Shown here piece after piece: positions 27,888 to 35,622 of a stretch of DNA of 35,903 nt. Source of the DNA: an uncultured Candidatus Poseidoniales archaeon (GTDB lineage: Archaea > Thermoplasmatota > Poseidoniia > Poseidoniales > Thalassarchaeaceae); NCBI GenBank assembly GCA_902573085.1, contig CACGHY010000012.1:1-35903 (forward strand), written 5' to 3'. Position 1 is the first letter of the stretch; each line of letters begins with the position of its first letter. The notes under the pieces are model-generated. The model was given only the letters and a program-made list of their open reading frames with translations, was not told the DNA's origin and made no database searches. The position numbers were made by a program, and so were the translations under genes.

Positions 27888-28595
27888 ATGCTGTCCGAGG
27901 GAGAGTTTCATACTTCGATTTGGGAAGATGGAGTAGAAGTCTGGGTAACCCAAATGGGCGACCTGATGAACATGAATACTGCCTTCGTGGACCGAGCCAA
28001 TGAAATTGTCGCAATCGTTGATCCGTTCGACGCCGAGAAGTGGTGCTCTAAGTTAGAAGAAGAGGGGCTCCGACCTACACACCTCCTGTATACGCATACT
28101 CATCGAGACCATGCAGCAGGATTTCCAGGAATGATCGATAGATTCCCCAATCTTGAGGTCTGGGGGCATGAAGATGCAAGAGTTCCTAGCCTATTGGGGA
28201 ATATTGTATTCAGAAAGGTGGACTTCACCAATACTTGGGATTGTGAACCCGGGGAAAGTGAGGATTGGTCTGCAGGATCTATTGAGATTACTGTTACTCA
28301 CTCACCCGGTCATGCACCTGGTCACGTCACCTTCCACGGACATGGAGTCTACCATGCTGGTGATCTTCTCTTCGTCAGGAGCGCTGGGAGAGTGGATCTT
28401 CCCGGAGGGGATCCGCAAGCACAGCAGAGGAGCTTGATTAGAGCCAAGCAGATTCTCAGCAGTCTGCCTCCGGATTGGAGATTGATTCCCGGTCACAGAT
28501 ATGATAATTTCAAGGGTGAGGTACCGGACTGGATTAGCCTAGAAGATGCATTGAAGCATAACTACTTCCTTTCCAATATTACTATGATTGAATGA
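27888..28595 (+). CDS. Metallo-beta-lactamase-fold hydrolase (glyoxalase II-like)
   Basis: A 235-residue metal hydrolase. HTHRDH (70-75) is the HxHxDH metal motif; further ligands are His142 in SPGHAPGH, Asp159 in HAGD and His203 in IPGH. This set is typical of glyoxalase II, persulfide dioxygenase and related thioester or ester hydrolases. The substrate cannot be read from the sequence; hydroxyacylglutathione-like or acyl-CoA thioesters are possible. The ATG at 27888 is chosen because residues upstream in the frame lie over the divergent leuS gene. It ends one base from the convergent LETM1-like gene. Confidence 0.88.
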   Translation: MLSEGEFHTSIWEDGVEVWVTQMGDLMNMNTAFVDRANEIVAIVDPFDAEKWCSKLEEEGLRPTHLLYTHTHRDHAAGFPGMIDRFPNLEVWGHEDARVPSLLGNIVFRKVDFTNTWDCEPGESEDWSAGSIEITVTHSPGHAPGHVTFHGHGVYHAGDLLFVRSAGRVDLPGGDPQAQQRSLIRAKQILSSLPPDWRLIPGHRYDNFKGEVPDWISLEDALKHNYFLSNITMIE

Positions 28596-28596
28596 G

Positions 28597-29091
28597 TTAT
28601 CTGCCGAGCATCCTTCGAACTTGGGTGCTTTCTTGATCTAAAGAAGGTGCTTCTTCCTCCCTGATTTTCTTTAGGGCGTTCAGAGGAATCCAAGCATCAG
28701 GAACTAGTCGCCAAGGAGTAACTCGTGCCATTATCCCCAGCAGAATCTGACTTCCAGGAATCATGAAAACTCTCAGAGGAGGCACTACTATACTCAGAGC
28801 AGCCAAATCGTCTCTAGCCTGAATTCTCTCCTTTCTACTGACCCTTCTCCCAATCAGTATGTTGGCCAATGTTCCTGATGTCTTTTGGAAATGCTCAGCC
28901 CCTATTCTCGAAGCATCCCAAGCCTTCTCCAATCCCTCTCCCCACTTGCGTGGCTCCTTTGCTACTTCTCTGATTTCGTTCTGAGATTTATCCGGGAGTC
29001 TACGATAGGCTAACGAAGCTCCCGTGATGACCCATGGAACCCATCTAAACGTAAATCTGACAGCGTTTGAGACTCTACCCAATATAATCAC
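28597..29091 (-). CDS. LETM1-like domain protein coupled to aceE
   Basis: A 164-residue protein. Residues about 80-132 (GRRVSRKERIQARDDL, then VVPPLRVFMIPGSQILLGIMARVTPWRLVP) match the core of the LETM1 domain, where R(x)LxRKE, DLxxLxP, FxxxPFxELLLP and FPxxLP are conserved. LETM1 in mitochondria is a membrane-linked protein tied to K+/H+ or Ca2+/H+ exchange and to ribosome association. The usual Glu in PFxELL is Ser-Gln here. Only one or two short hydrophobic segments are present. The start is the GTG at 29091, which overlaps the aceE stop in a GTGA arrangement, so translation is probably coupled. No ATG is available. The family match is by eye and should be treated as probable. Confidence 0.6.
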   Translation of the reverse strand: MIILGRVSNAVRFTFRWVPWVITGASLAYRRLPDKSQNEIREVAKEPRKWGEGLEKAWDASRIGAEHFQKTSGTLANILIGRRVSRKERIQARDDLAALSIVVPPLRVFMIPGSQILLGIMARVTPWRLVPDAWIPLNALKKIREEEAPSLDQESTQVRRMLGR

Positions 29092-31748
29092 TCTGTCTTG
29101 TCTATTCTCTCTTTGCTTAGATTCCTCTTTTCTAATTCTTTCTTTACCGTGCCAGAAGGTACTGTTCCTTCCTGCTCCAATGCCGATATCGCTGCAACAA
29201 CAATGCTGTTTGTATCTATTTCGAAGAACGAACGGAGGGCTTCTCGTGTGTCGGATCTTCCGAACCCATCTGTTCCGAGTACAATGTATCTGCCTCCTAT
29301 CCATCTCTGAATCATCTCAGGAACGGAGCAGATGTAGTCGGAAGTAGCGACTGTGGGCGTCTCGTCTCCAAAACACCTGGAGACGTATGGTTCGTCGGAA
29401 ATTTCAGGATTCAGGCGTCTTGATCTTTCATGCTCAAGACCTTCCCTGCGAAGTTCCCCATAGGAGGTAACCGACCAAACCTCTGATGATATCCCGTGTT
29501 CACTAAGTAGTTCCGAGGCTGCCTCCCTAACGTTCCTCAGGATTGGGCCGGATCCGAGTAGCCTAATCTTTTTTCTTTCCTCTCCCACTTCTTCTATTTT
29601 GTACGCACCCCTAACGATGGCATCATCCACGTCAGGTGGCTTTGGCATCTGCTGCTGATTCTCATTGTAAAGCATCACATAGTGGAAGACATCAAGATTC
29701 TGGCCCCACATCTCATCTATTCCATGTCTGATGATAGCGGCTAGCTCGTAGGCATATGCAGGATCCCATGCTCGGCAGTTAGGAACTGCCGAGGCCATCA
29801 GAAGACTGTGTCCGTCCTGATGTTGTAGACCCTCGCCGTTAAGCGTGGTCCGTCCTGCTGTCGCGCCCATCAGGAAGCCGCGCGCACGGGCGTCTGCAGC
29901 ACTCCAAATCTGATCTCCTACCCTCTGAAATCCGAACATTGAGTAGAAGGTGTAGAAAGGCAGGGTAGCAGAGTTTGCATTAGAATACGAAGTAGCACTT
30001 GATATCCATGATGCAATGGCTCCTGCCTCAGAAATTCCTTCCTGGAGGACCTGCCCTGATTCCGACTCCTTGTAGTTTAGGAGCATCTTATGGTCTACTG
30101 GAGTGTACTTCTGGCCTCTGGAAGCGAAGATCTCAAACTCGCTGAAAAGTGGATCCATTCCGAAAGTTCTGCCTTCATCGGGGATGATGGGCACGACTCT
30201 GGAGCCTATCTCTGATTTCATCAGATTTCTTAGCAGGCGAACGAAAGCCATGGTTGTAGAAACCTCTTGACCTTCTGGAGTACCCTGGTCGAATGCTGAA
30301 TATGTGTCTTTTCCGGGAAGATCGAAGTTAATTTTCGAGGGCTTTCTTGAAGGTAGATATCCACCGAGTTCGGTTCTTCTTTCGGTCAGATACTTGATCT
30401 CATCCGAGTCTTCTTCTAGTGCGATGAAGGGATTTTCTTCTAATCTGGAATCCTCGATATCAATCTCCAGAGCATCACGGTAAGCTTTCAGGTCGTCGAT
30501 AGTCATCTTCTTCTTCTGGTGAGTTGAGTTCCTACCCTTGAAAGAGTCGATTCCCCAGCCTTTCACTGTATGTGCCAAAATCACAGCTGGACCCTTTGCA
30601 GAAATAGCTGATTTGTATGCGGAATACACCTTTACTGGATCGTGACCTCCTCTGGTAAGGCCTTCTATCTCAGAATCAGTAATTGAGGTTCCTAGGGCCT
30701 TCAGAGACTCGCTTCCAGAGAACATCTCTTCTCGGAAATCGTCGATTGATAGAGTGCTGAGTCGTTGCCAGTCCCCATCGGCGATACCCTCCATCTTCTC
30801 CAGAAGCTCTCCTTTTGTGTCTCTTTGGAATACTCTGTCCCATCCTGACCCCCAAATTAGCTTGATTACTGTCCATCCTGCTCCTCGATAGAGGCCCTCT
30901 AATTCCTGGATGATGCTGGAATTCCCTCTTACTGGACCGTCTAGCCTCTGTAAATTGCAATTTACTACTACTATTAGATTGTCCAACTGTTCCCTACCGG
31001 CTACTGCTATGGAAGCTATTGACTCTGGTTCATCCATCTCTCCGTCCCCTAAGAAGGCGAAAACTCGACTCTCCGATGTATCTGCAATTCCTCTTTGGTC
31101 GAGATACTTCCAGAATCTCGCCTGCATTACGGCACCAAGTGGCCCTAAACCCATCGAAACGGTGGGATACTCCCAGAAATCTGGCATTAGTCTTGGATGG
31201 GGGTATGAAGACAGTCCCTCCACGAAGGCCTCCTGCCTGAAGTTTGAAACCTGATCTGTGGAAATTCTTCCTTCTAGGAATGCTCGAGAATAAATTCCAG
31301 GACTAGCGTGTCCCTGGATGAATAAGGCGTCTCCGATGCCATTGTGATCCTTTCCTCTGAATACATGCTGGAATCCTACTTCGTACAAAGTCGAGCTTGA
31401 GGCGTAAGTGGAAATATGCCCGCCTATCCCGTCCATTCTCCTGTTTGCATCTGAGACCATAGCGGCCGCATTCCAGAGTACGTGACTCTGGATCTTCTTC
31501 TCCAATGTTAGGTTTCCAGGATATGGAGGCTGTTGTTCAATGGAAATTGAGTTTAGGTACGGAGTTCTAGATGGTGAAATTTCAATACCCAAGGAAGATG
31601 CTTCTGACATTACCTCCTGTAGGAGTAGCCGCGCCCTTGACTTGCCCTGTGACGATGCTAGGGTCCTCAAGGATTCCAGCCATTCATCCGTCTCCTCTGG
31701 GTCCGTATCGGGAAGAGTCTGTCGGGGTTCTGGGGGGGGGCATGGCAA
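29088..31748 (-). CDS. aceE: Pyruvate dehydrogenase E1 component, homodimeric AceE type
   Basis: Thiamine diphosphate-dependent decarboxylation of pyruvate and transfer of the acetyl group to lipoyl-E2. The 886 residues equal E. coli AceE in length. GDGEMDEPES (234-243) through NCNLQRLDGPVRGN (263-276) is the cofactor and Mg2+ motif, and QQPPYPGNLTLE near residue 72 and ISTYASSSTLYEVGFQHVFRG (112-132) are classical AceE blocks. Archaea usually use pyruvate:ferredoxin oxidoreductase or an alpha/beta E1, so this is probably of bacterial origin. No E2 or E3 gene is nearby. Start: TTG 31748 keeps the frame; an ATG at 31743 is one base out because of the C9 run that follows (positions 31732-31740). 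Confidence 0.95.
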   Translation of the reverse strand: MPCPPPEPRQTLPDTDPEETDEWLESLRTLASSQGKSRARLLLQEVMSEASSLGIEISPSRTPYLNSISIEQQPPYPGNLTLEKKIQSHVLWNAAAMVSDANRRMDGIGGHISTYASSSTLYEVGFQHVFRGKDHNGIGDALFIQGHASPGIYSRAFLEGRISTDQVSNFRQEAFVEGLSSYPHPRLMPDFWEYPTVSMGLGPLGAVMQARFWKYLDQRGIADTSESRVFAFLGDGEMDEPESIASIAVAGREQLDNLIVVVNCNLQRLDGPVRGNSSIIQELEGLYRGAGWTVIKLIWGSGWDRVFQRDTKGELLEKMEGIADGDWQRLSTLSIDDFREEMFSGSESLKALGTSITDSEIEGLTRGGHDPVKVYSAYKSAISAKGPAVILAHTVKGWGIDSFKGRNSTHQKKKMTIDDLKAYRDALEIDIEDSRLEENPFIALEEDSDEIKYLTERRTELGGYLPSRKPSKINFDLPGKDTYSAFDQGTPEGQEVSTTMAFVRLLRNLMKSEIGSRVVPIIPDEGRTFGMDPLFSEFEIFASRGQKYTPVDHKMLLNYKESESGQVLQEGISEAGAIASWISSATSYSNANSATLPFYTFYSMFGFQRVGDQIWSAADARARGFLMGATAGRTTLNGEGLQHQDGHSLLMASAVPNCRAWDPAYAYELAAIIRHGIDEMWGQNLDVFHYVMLYNENQQQMPKPPDVDDAIVRGAYKIEEVGEERKKIRLLGSGPILRNVREAASELLSEHGISSEVWSVTSYGELRREGLEHERSRRLNPEISDEPYVSRCFGDETPTVATSDYICSVPEMIQRWIGGRYIVLGTDGFGRSDTREALRSFFEIDTNSIVVAAISALEQEGTVPSGTVKKELEKRNLSKERIDKTE
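31732..31740 (-). repeat. C9/G9 homopolymer at the aceE start
   Basis: Nine C on the coding strand directly after an ATG (31743). Eight would put that ATG in frame with AceE; nine force use of the TTG at 31748. Confidence 0.9.
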
Positions 31749-31816
31749 TCACTAACCTGTTGGGCAAAATCCCCAGTCAAGAGGTGTTTTTTGAATGGGT
31801 CGACGGTAGTTTCTGC

Positions 31817-32428
31817 CTATGATGGGGATGTTCCTGGTCCCAACTCTATCAAATGGCACTCGTGCATTGTCCTGATTCCAGCGACAGTGATCGGTGAATC
31901 TCCAGAAACGCATCTCTCTCCTTTCCATTTCCTGACGGTTCTAATTACGGTCTTTGAACCGGGTGTATTGTTGGGGTCGACCTTGACTTCTACAATCATT
32001 TCGCCAACCTGTCCCAACCAATTTAGAGCTGAGTCTATACTTCGCCTGGCATATCCGTGTCTCTGTTCAGAGCTCCTTACCCAATATCCCAAATTCCAAG
32101 TCGCCCTCTCGGATCTAGTAACTCTATCAAAGCCTACTAAACCAATGACAAAACCATCCCAAGGACGTGTCATCACCCAGTGATGAAGGAGGCCCGATCT
32201 GCCCTTCCTCTCGGTGTCTCTGATGAAATCCTCGATTTGAGGTCTTATTTCCTTATCTGGATTAATCCACGGCATAGCCCTCATCACATCTGGCCAGGTC
32301 TCCTCGAATGCTTCGACTATTTCTGCTATGTGAGACTTTGAAGCTGGTCTTAGAACCAGCCCCTCATCCACTCGAATGGTGGAAGTGGCTCTTCTCTGCA
32401 TCATTCTCGGGGAAGGGTCCCACCGCAT
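31817..32428 (-). CDS. GNAT-family N-acetyltransferase (RimJ/RimL-like)
   Basis: A 203-residue acetyltransferase using acetyl-CoA. LGYWVRSSEQRHGYARRSIDSAL (113-135) is the acetyl-CoA-binding motif A (here E-Q-R-H-G-Y-A for the Q/RxxGxG/A signature), with the preceding LVGF strand and the EVKVDPNNTPG segment typical of the ribosomal-protein acetyltransferase branch. N-terminal or lysine acetylation of a protein, or acetylation of a small molecule, is possible. The start at ATG 32428 is 22 bases after the zinc-ribbon gene; ATGs at residues 9 and 10 are alternatives. Confidence 0.85.
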   Translation of the reverse strand: MRWDPSPRMMQRRATSTIRVDEGLVLRPASKSHIAEIVEAFEETWPDVMRAMPWINPDKEIRPQIEDFIRDTERKGRSGLLHHWVMTRPWDGFVIGLVGFDRVTRSERATWNLGYWVRSSEQRHGYARRSIDSALNWLGQVGEMIVEVKVDPNNTPGSKTVIRTVRKWKGERCVSGDSPITVAGIRTMHECHLIELGPGTSPS

Positions 32429-32450
32429 CAGTTCTGCGTCGACATCTAGG

Positions 32451-33557
32451 TTATGAAATCAGTTTCTCACTTGCTCGAACTAGGTCTGGGTCATCCGGAT
32501 GCAGTTTTACCGCGGATTCCACCATCTTCCTAGCTTCTGAATTCCTACCAATCGACATTAGTAGCCTTCCTACTGAATAAACCAATGAGGTCCTGTTCCC
32601 CAGGTGAGGACCTACTTCATCCAATAGTACGGTGGCTTGGGCTGTATTCTGCTCCTTTGCTGATCTGATTGCAGATTGCAATTGTTTGATTATTTCTACA
32701 GCGGGCCATTCTTCTTGTTGCTGCCAAGGCCAAAAAGTAGAGGGATCTTCAGAGTGCTCATTTGGTTCTGGAGGAGTCTCTTGTTGAGGGATGACTGGGG
32801 CCGAGGGTAACTTTGGTATTGTTTCTGGTGAGGGTGGGACGCTTTCCTCTTGTATAGGTAGAGAGGTGATTTTGGGGATTGAGAATGAAGGAGCAGGAGG
32901 TATTTCTGCTGAGGTGTCCGTTATCGTCGACTCTGTGGAGAATGCTGCTTCGAATTCGTCAATCCTACCATCTCCATCGAAGTCTTCTGACTCCAATTGT
33001 GTTTGATTAGGAAGTGGCACACCACTCTCCTCTGCATCGATTAATTCACTTGGAGATGAAGGCTGTACGAACGTTGGTGTTTCAGAGTTTGGTTGAATTA
33101 ATTCGATTTGTCTCTGCTCAATAATTTCCTCTTCGTCTGGTAAATCCTTTGGAACCTCAAACTTCTGGACAAATTGGGGGATATCATCTGCAGTCAGTTC
33201 GTATTCCTCATCGACATCTTCCTCTGAAGGGGCCATTGAGTCGAAGTCTGGCTTTCTATCGAGTACGATTTCTTCTCCCTCCCCGTATTGTGACACTTCG
33301 ACTGTTAAGTCATCTAATGCGAATGAAGGGGGCGCGATTTCCTCCTCCTCCTCATGTTCAATCTCGGTCATTAGTTGATCTAGGAGATCTGTAGATTCAT
33401 CCTCTTCTAGACCGGAATTCTGCTGGAAGGAAGGTCGGTCGATCTGATAGTAACATCTCGTACAAACCTTCGTTCCCTCTTGATTAGTATGCTGACAGGA
33501 TGGGCAAACTAAGCCCTTAGAATTTAAATTGCTCCATGACTTGAATCTGTCAAACAC
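32451..33557 (-). CDS. Zinc-ribbon protein with long acidic disordered linker
   Basis: No named family. Cys18, Cys21, Cys32 and Cys35 form an N-terminal zinc ribbon (CPSC...CTRC). Residues about 45-280 are low-complexity, rich in Glu, Pro and Ser, and probably disordered; a single EF-hand-like loop DFDGDGRIDEFE sits near residue 195. The last ~85 residues are helical and resemble a short TPR-like array (EIIKQLQSAIRSAKEQN, ARKMVESAVKLHPDDPDLVRA). This could be an adaptor that binds other proteins. The start is GTG 33557; no in-frame ATG precedes it. Confidence 0.75.
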   Translation of the reverse strand: MFDRFKSWSNLNSKGLVCPSCQHTNQEGTKVCTRCYYQIDRPSFQQNSGLEEDESTDLLDQLMTEIEHEEEEEIAPPSFALDDLTVEVSQYGEGEEIVLDRKPDFDSMAPSEEDVDEEYELTADDIPQFVQKFEVPKDLPDEEEIIEQRQIELIQPNSETPTFVQPSSPSELIDAEESGVPLPNQTQLESEDFDGDGRIDEFEAAFSTESTITDTSAEIPPAPSFSIPKITSLPIQEESVPPSPETIPKLPSAPVIPQQETPPEPNEHSEDPSTFWPWQQQEEWPAVEIIKQLQSAIRSAKEQNTAQATVLLDEVGPHLGNRTSLVYSVGRLLMSIGRNSEARKMVESAVKLHPDDPDLVRASEKLIS

Positions 33558-33583
33558 CAGTCCCGTCCCCCCTGGATATTCAC

Positions 33584-33598
33584 CTCGAATACTTCGAG
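33584..33598. promoter_or_regulatory. Perfect palindrome in the divergent promoter of the zinc-ribbon and helicase genes
   Basis: CTCGAA-TAC-TTCGAG, six-base arms around three bases. It lies just downstream of a TATA-like TTTAATT (33600-33606, read as AATTAAA on the minus strand) for the minus-strand gene, where a bound repressor would block initiation. Confidence 0.35.
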
Positions 33599-33667
33599 CG
33601 TTTAATTCTCACTGGAAATGGATTGATTATTGAGTCAGAGGCTCATCAAGTAACCGTGATATGGGCT

Positions 33668-33675
33668 GGAGGTGA
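33668..33675 (+). promoter_or_regulatory. Strong ribosome-binding site for the helicase gene
   Basis: GGAGGTGA, an exact match to the archaeal consensus, nine bases before GTG 33685. It decides the GTG start. Confidence 0.7.
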
Positions 33676-33684
33676 GGATAGGTC

Positions 33685-35613
33685 GTGGCAGGTTCAGAGA
33701 AGGATATTGCGAGTCGCTTCCAGAGAAGCCAGGACCATCATGAAGCCTATCTTCGTCTAATTAGATGGGAATTAGAAGACGAATTAGCAATGACTGAGGA
33801 GAGATTGAGGAATTGGTCGGATAAGAAACTCGAAGCAAATGGAATTGCTCTTTTTGGTTTGAGCGCTAAGACTGATGGTTGGTTATTCGGCCAACGAGTG
33901 ATAAGATTTCGAAGAGGAGCTGGGAGGGGCCTGGGCTCTCATAGATTCAGGCAGGGCGACATCATCATGCTCAGTAGGAGCAATCCATTGACTGAAAAAC
34001 CCATAGAGGCAGTAGTCAGCAATAGAAGCAGAGACTCGATCAGAGTGGTGGTACCCGAGGCTCCAAAGGGACTTAGAAAGGGAACGTGGAGAATTGACAG
34101 GGGAGCCAATCGAGTTGCATTCGACAGAATGAGGGATGCATTGAATTCAATTTTCGAAGAGGGTGGAGGCGCCCCACTGAGGGAGCTTCTACTTGGTCTT
34201 GTACACGATCCAGAAGCTACCGCTTCCCTGATTCCAGAGATGAAAGGGGCAAAGCAGGTCAGGGTTCCACTTCCTAGTGATCTGAACGAGTCCCAGAGGG
34301 AGGCTGCCAAGATGGGAATCAGTAGGAGATTGACTTTGATTCAGGGTCCCCCGGGTACGGGAAAGACTCATACTGCGGTAAGAATATTGGAGAACTGGGC
34401 GATTCAAGATACGGGTACCGTCCTAGCTGTCGCAGATTCTAATGTTGCTGTCGATAACCTGCTAGAGGGCCTTCTTGAAAGAGGAATCAGGACTGTAAGG
34501 CTCGGACAACCAGTGAAGGTTAGAGAGAGCCTGAGAGAAGCCACAATGGATGCTAGGATGGAGAGTCACGAGCTTAACAGGGACTTGGTCGAGGAGATTG
34601 AGAGGAATGAAAAGCTTTCCCGTAGGATAAAGGGGATGCGAGGAGGGAAGGAAAAAGGACTTGCACATAGGGACTTGAGTCGAGGATGGAAGGAGGTAAG
34701 GAGGCTTGAAAGACAGATTAGGGATGATATTCTGGATAGGGCTCAGGTTCTGTGTTGTACGTGCATAGGTTCCGGACACGATCTACTCGACGGAAGGAGT
34801 TTTTCTAGGGTTCTTATCGACGAGGCAACTCAGGCGACGGAACCAGCATCATTGGTTCCCCTGGTTAAGGGATCTAGACAGATCGTCCTTGTCGGGGACC
34901 ACAGACAACTGCCGCCAACCGTCATTTCACGTCGAGCGGAGAAAGGCGGTTTGGATAGGTCCCTATTCGAACGCCTAGTTGAGATGGGTATCGCCCCGCT
35001 CATGCTTACCACCCAATACAGAATGCACCCTTCAATTTCTGATTTCCCCAACAAGAGATTCTACGGCGGGAAACTCGAGGACGGGGTGGATAAATCGGAT
35101 AGAGCGGCTCCTGCAGGTATGCTCTGGCCGGATTGGGATGCTCCTCTAGCGTTCCTACCCGTCGAGGGCGAGGAGCTACTATCTCCAGACGGAGCCTCGA
35201 AGGAGAATTCCGTGGAGGCTGCATGGGTTGTGAAGATATTGATGGGACTAATCGAAGAGGGTGGACTAGAATTCCCGGACATAGGGATAGTCACCCCATA
35301 TGCCGGCCAAGTACGGGCGATAAGGGACATGATTCCAGAGTCAATGCAGGATGTTGAGGTAAGGACGGTGGATGGGTACCAAGGAAGGGAGAAGGACGTG
35401 ATAATCTTCTCCAGTGTTAGATCTAACCCCGATGGGAATGTAGGTTTCCTTTCGGATGGTAGGAGATTGAACGTAGCACTAACCAGGTCTAGGAGAGGCC
35501 TCATAGTGGTTGGTGACCCAGACACTCTCAGACATGACGATAATTGGAGAGCTTGGATTGATCACATCAGGAGTAGCAAACTTGAGGCATGGCATCTCTT
35601 GGGGACAGCGTGA
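33685..35613 (+). CDS. Upf1-like superfamily 1B DNA/RNA helicase (IGHMBP2/Dna2 group)
   Basis: A 642-residue helicase with all expected motifs: Q-motif LNESQREAA (200-208), Walker A GPPGTGKTHT (221-230), DNVAVDNL-like motif Ia, IDEATQATEP (around 378), GDHRQLPP (around 404), TTQYRMHP, VDGYQGREKDVIIFS (around 562) and LNVALTRSRRGLIVVGD near the end. The N-terminal ~190 residues contain a beta-rich region (about 65-140) corresponding to domain 1B of Upf1-like helicases, which contacts nucleic acid. No nuclease or zinc domain is attached, so IGHMBP2-like 5'-3' unwinding of DNA or RNA is the best guess. The RDD-family gene follows after nine bases. Confidence 0.93.
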   Translation: MAGSEKDIASRFQRSQDHHEAYLRLIRWELEDELAMTEERLRNWSDKKLEANGIALFGLSAKTDGWLFGQRVIRFRRGAGRGLGSHRFRQGDIIMLSRSNPLTEKPIEAVVSNRSRDSIRVVVPEAPKGLRKGTWRIDRGANRVAFDRMRDALNSIFEEGGGAPLRELLLGLVHDPEATASLIPEMKGAKQVRVPLPSDLNESQREAAKMGISRRLTLIQGPPGTGKTHTAVRILENWAIQDTGTVLAVADSNVAVDNLLEGLLERGIRTVRLGQPVKVRESLREATMDARMESHELNRDLVEEIERNEKLSRRIKGMRGGKEKGLAHRDLSRGWKEVRRLERQIRDDILDRAQVLCCTCIGSGHDLLDGRSFSRVLIDEATQATEPASLVPLVKGSRQIVLVGDHRQLPPTVISRRAEKGGLDRSLFERLVEMGIAPLMLTTQYRMHPSISDFPNKRFYGGKLEDGVDKSDRAAPAGMLWPDWDAPLAFLPVEGEELLSPDGASKENSVEAAWVVKILMGLIEEGGLEFPDIGIVTPYAGQVRAIRDMIPESMQDVEVRTVDGYQGREKDVIIFSSVRSNPDGNVGFLSDGRRLNVALTRSRRGLIVVGDPDTLRHDDNWRAWIDHIRSSKLEAWHLLGTA

Positions 35614-35622
35614 GGCGTGACA

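Noticed and set aside
28597-29304. Longer 235-residue version of the LETM1-like gene
   Set aside because: The first 71 residues lie inside aceE in another frame and are Cys/Arg-rich nonsense; the GTGA overlap at 29091 is the natural start.
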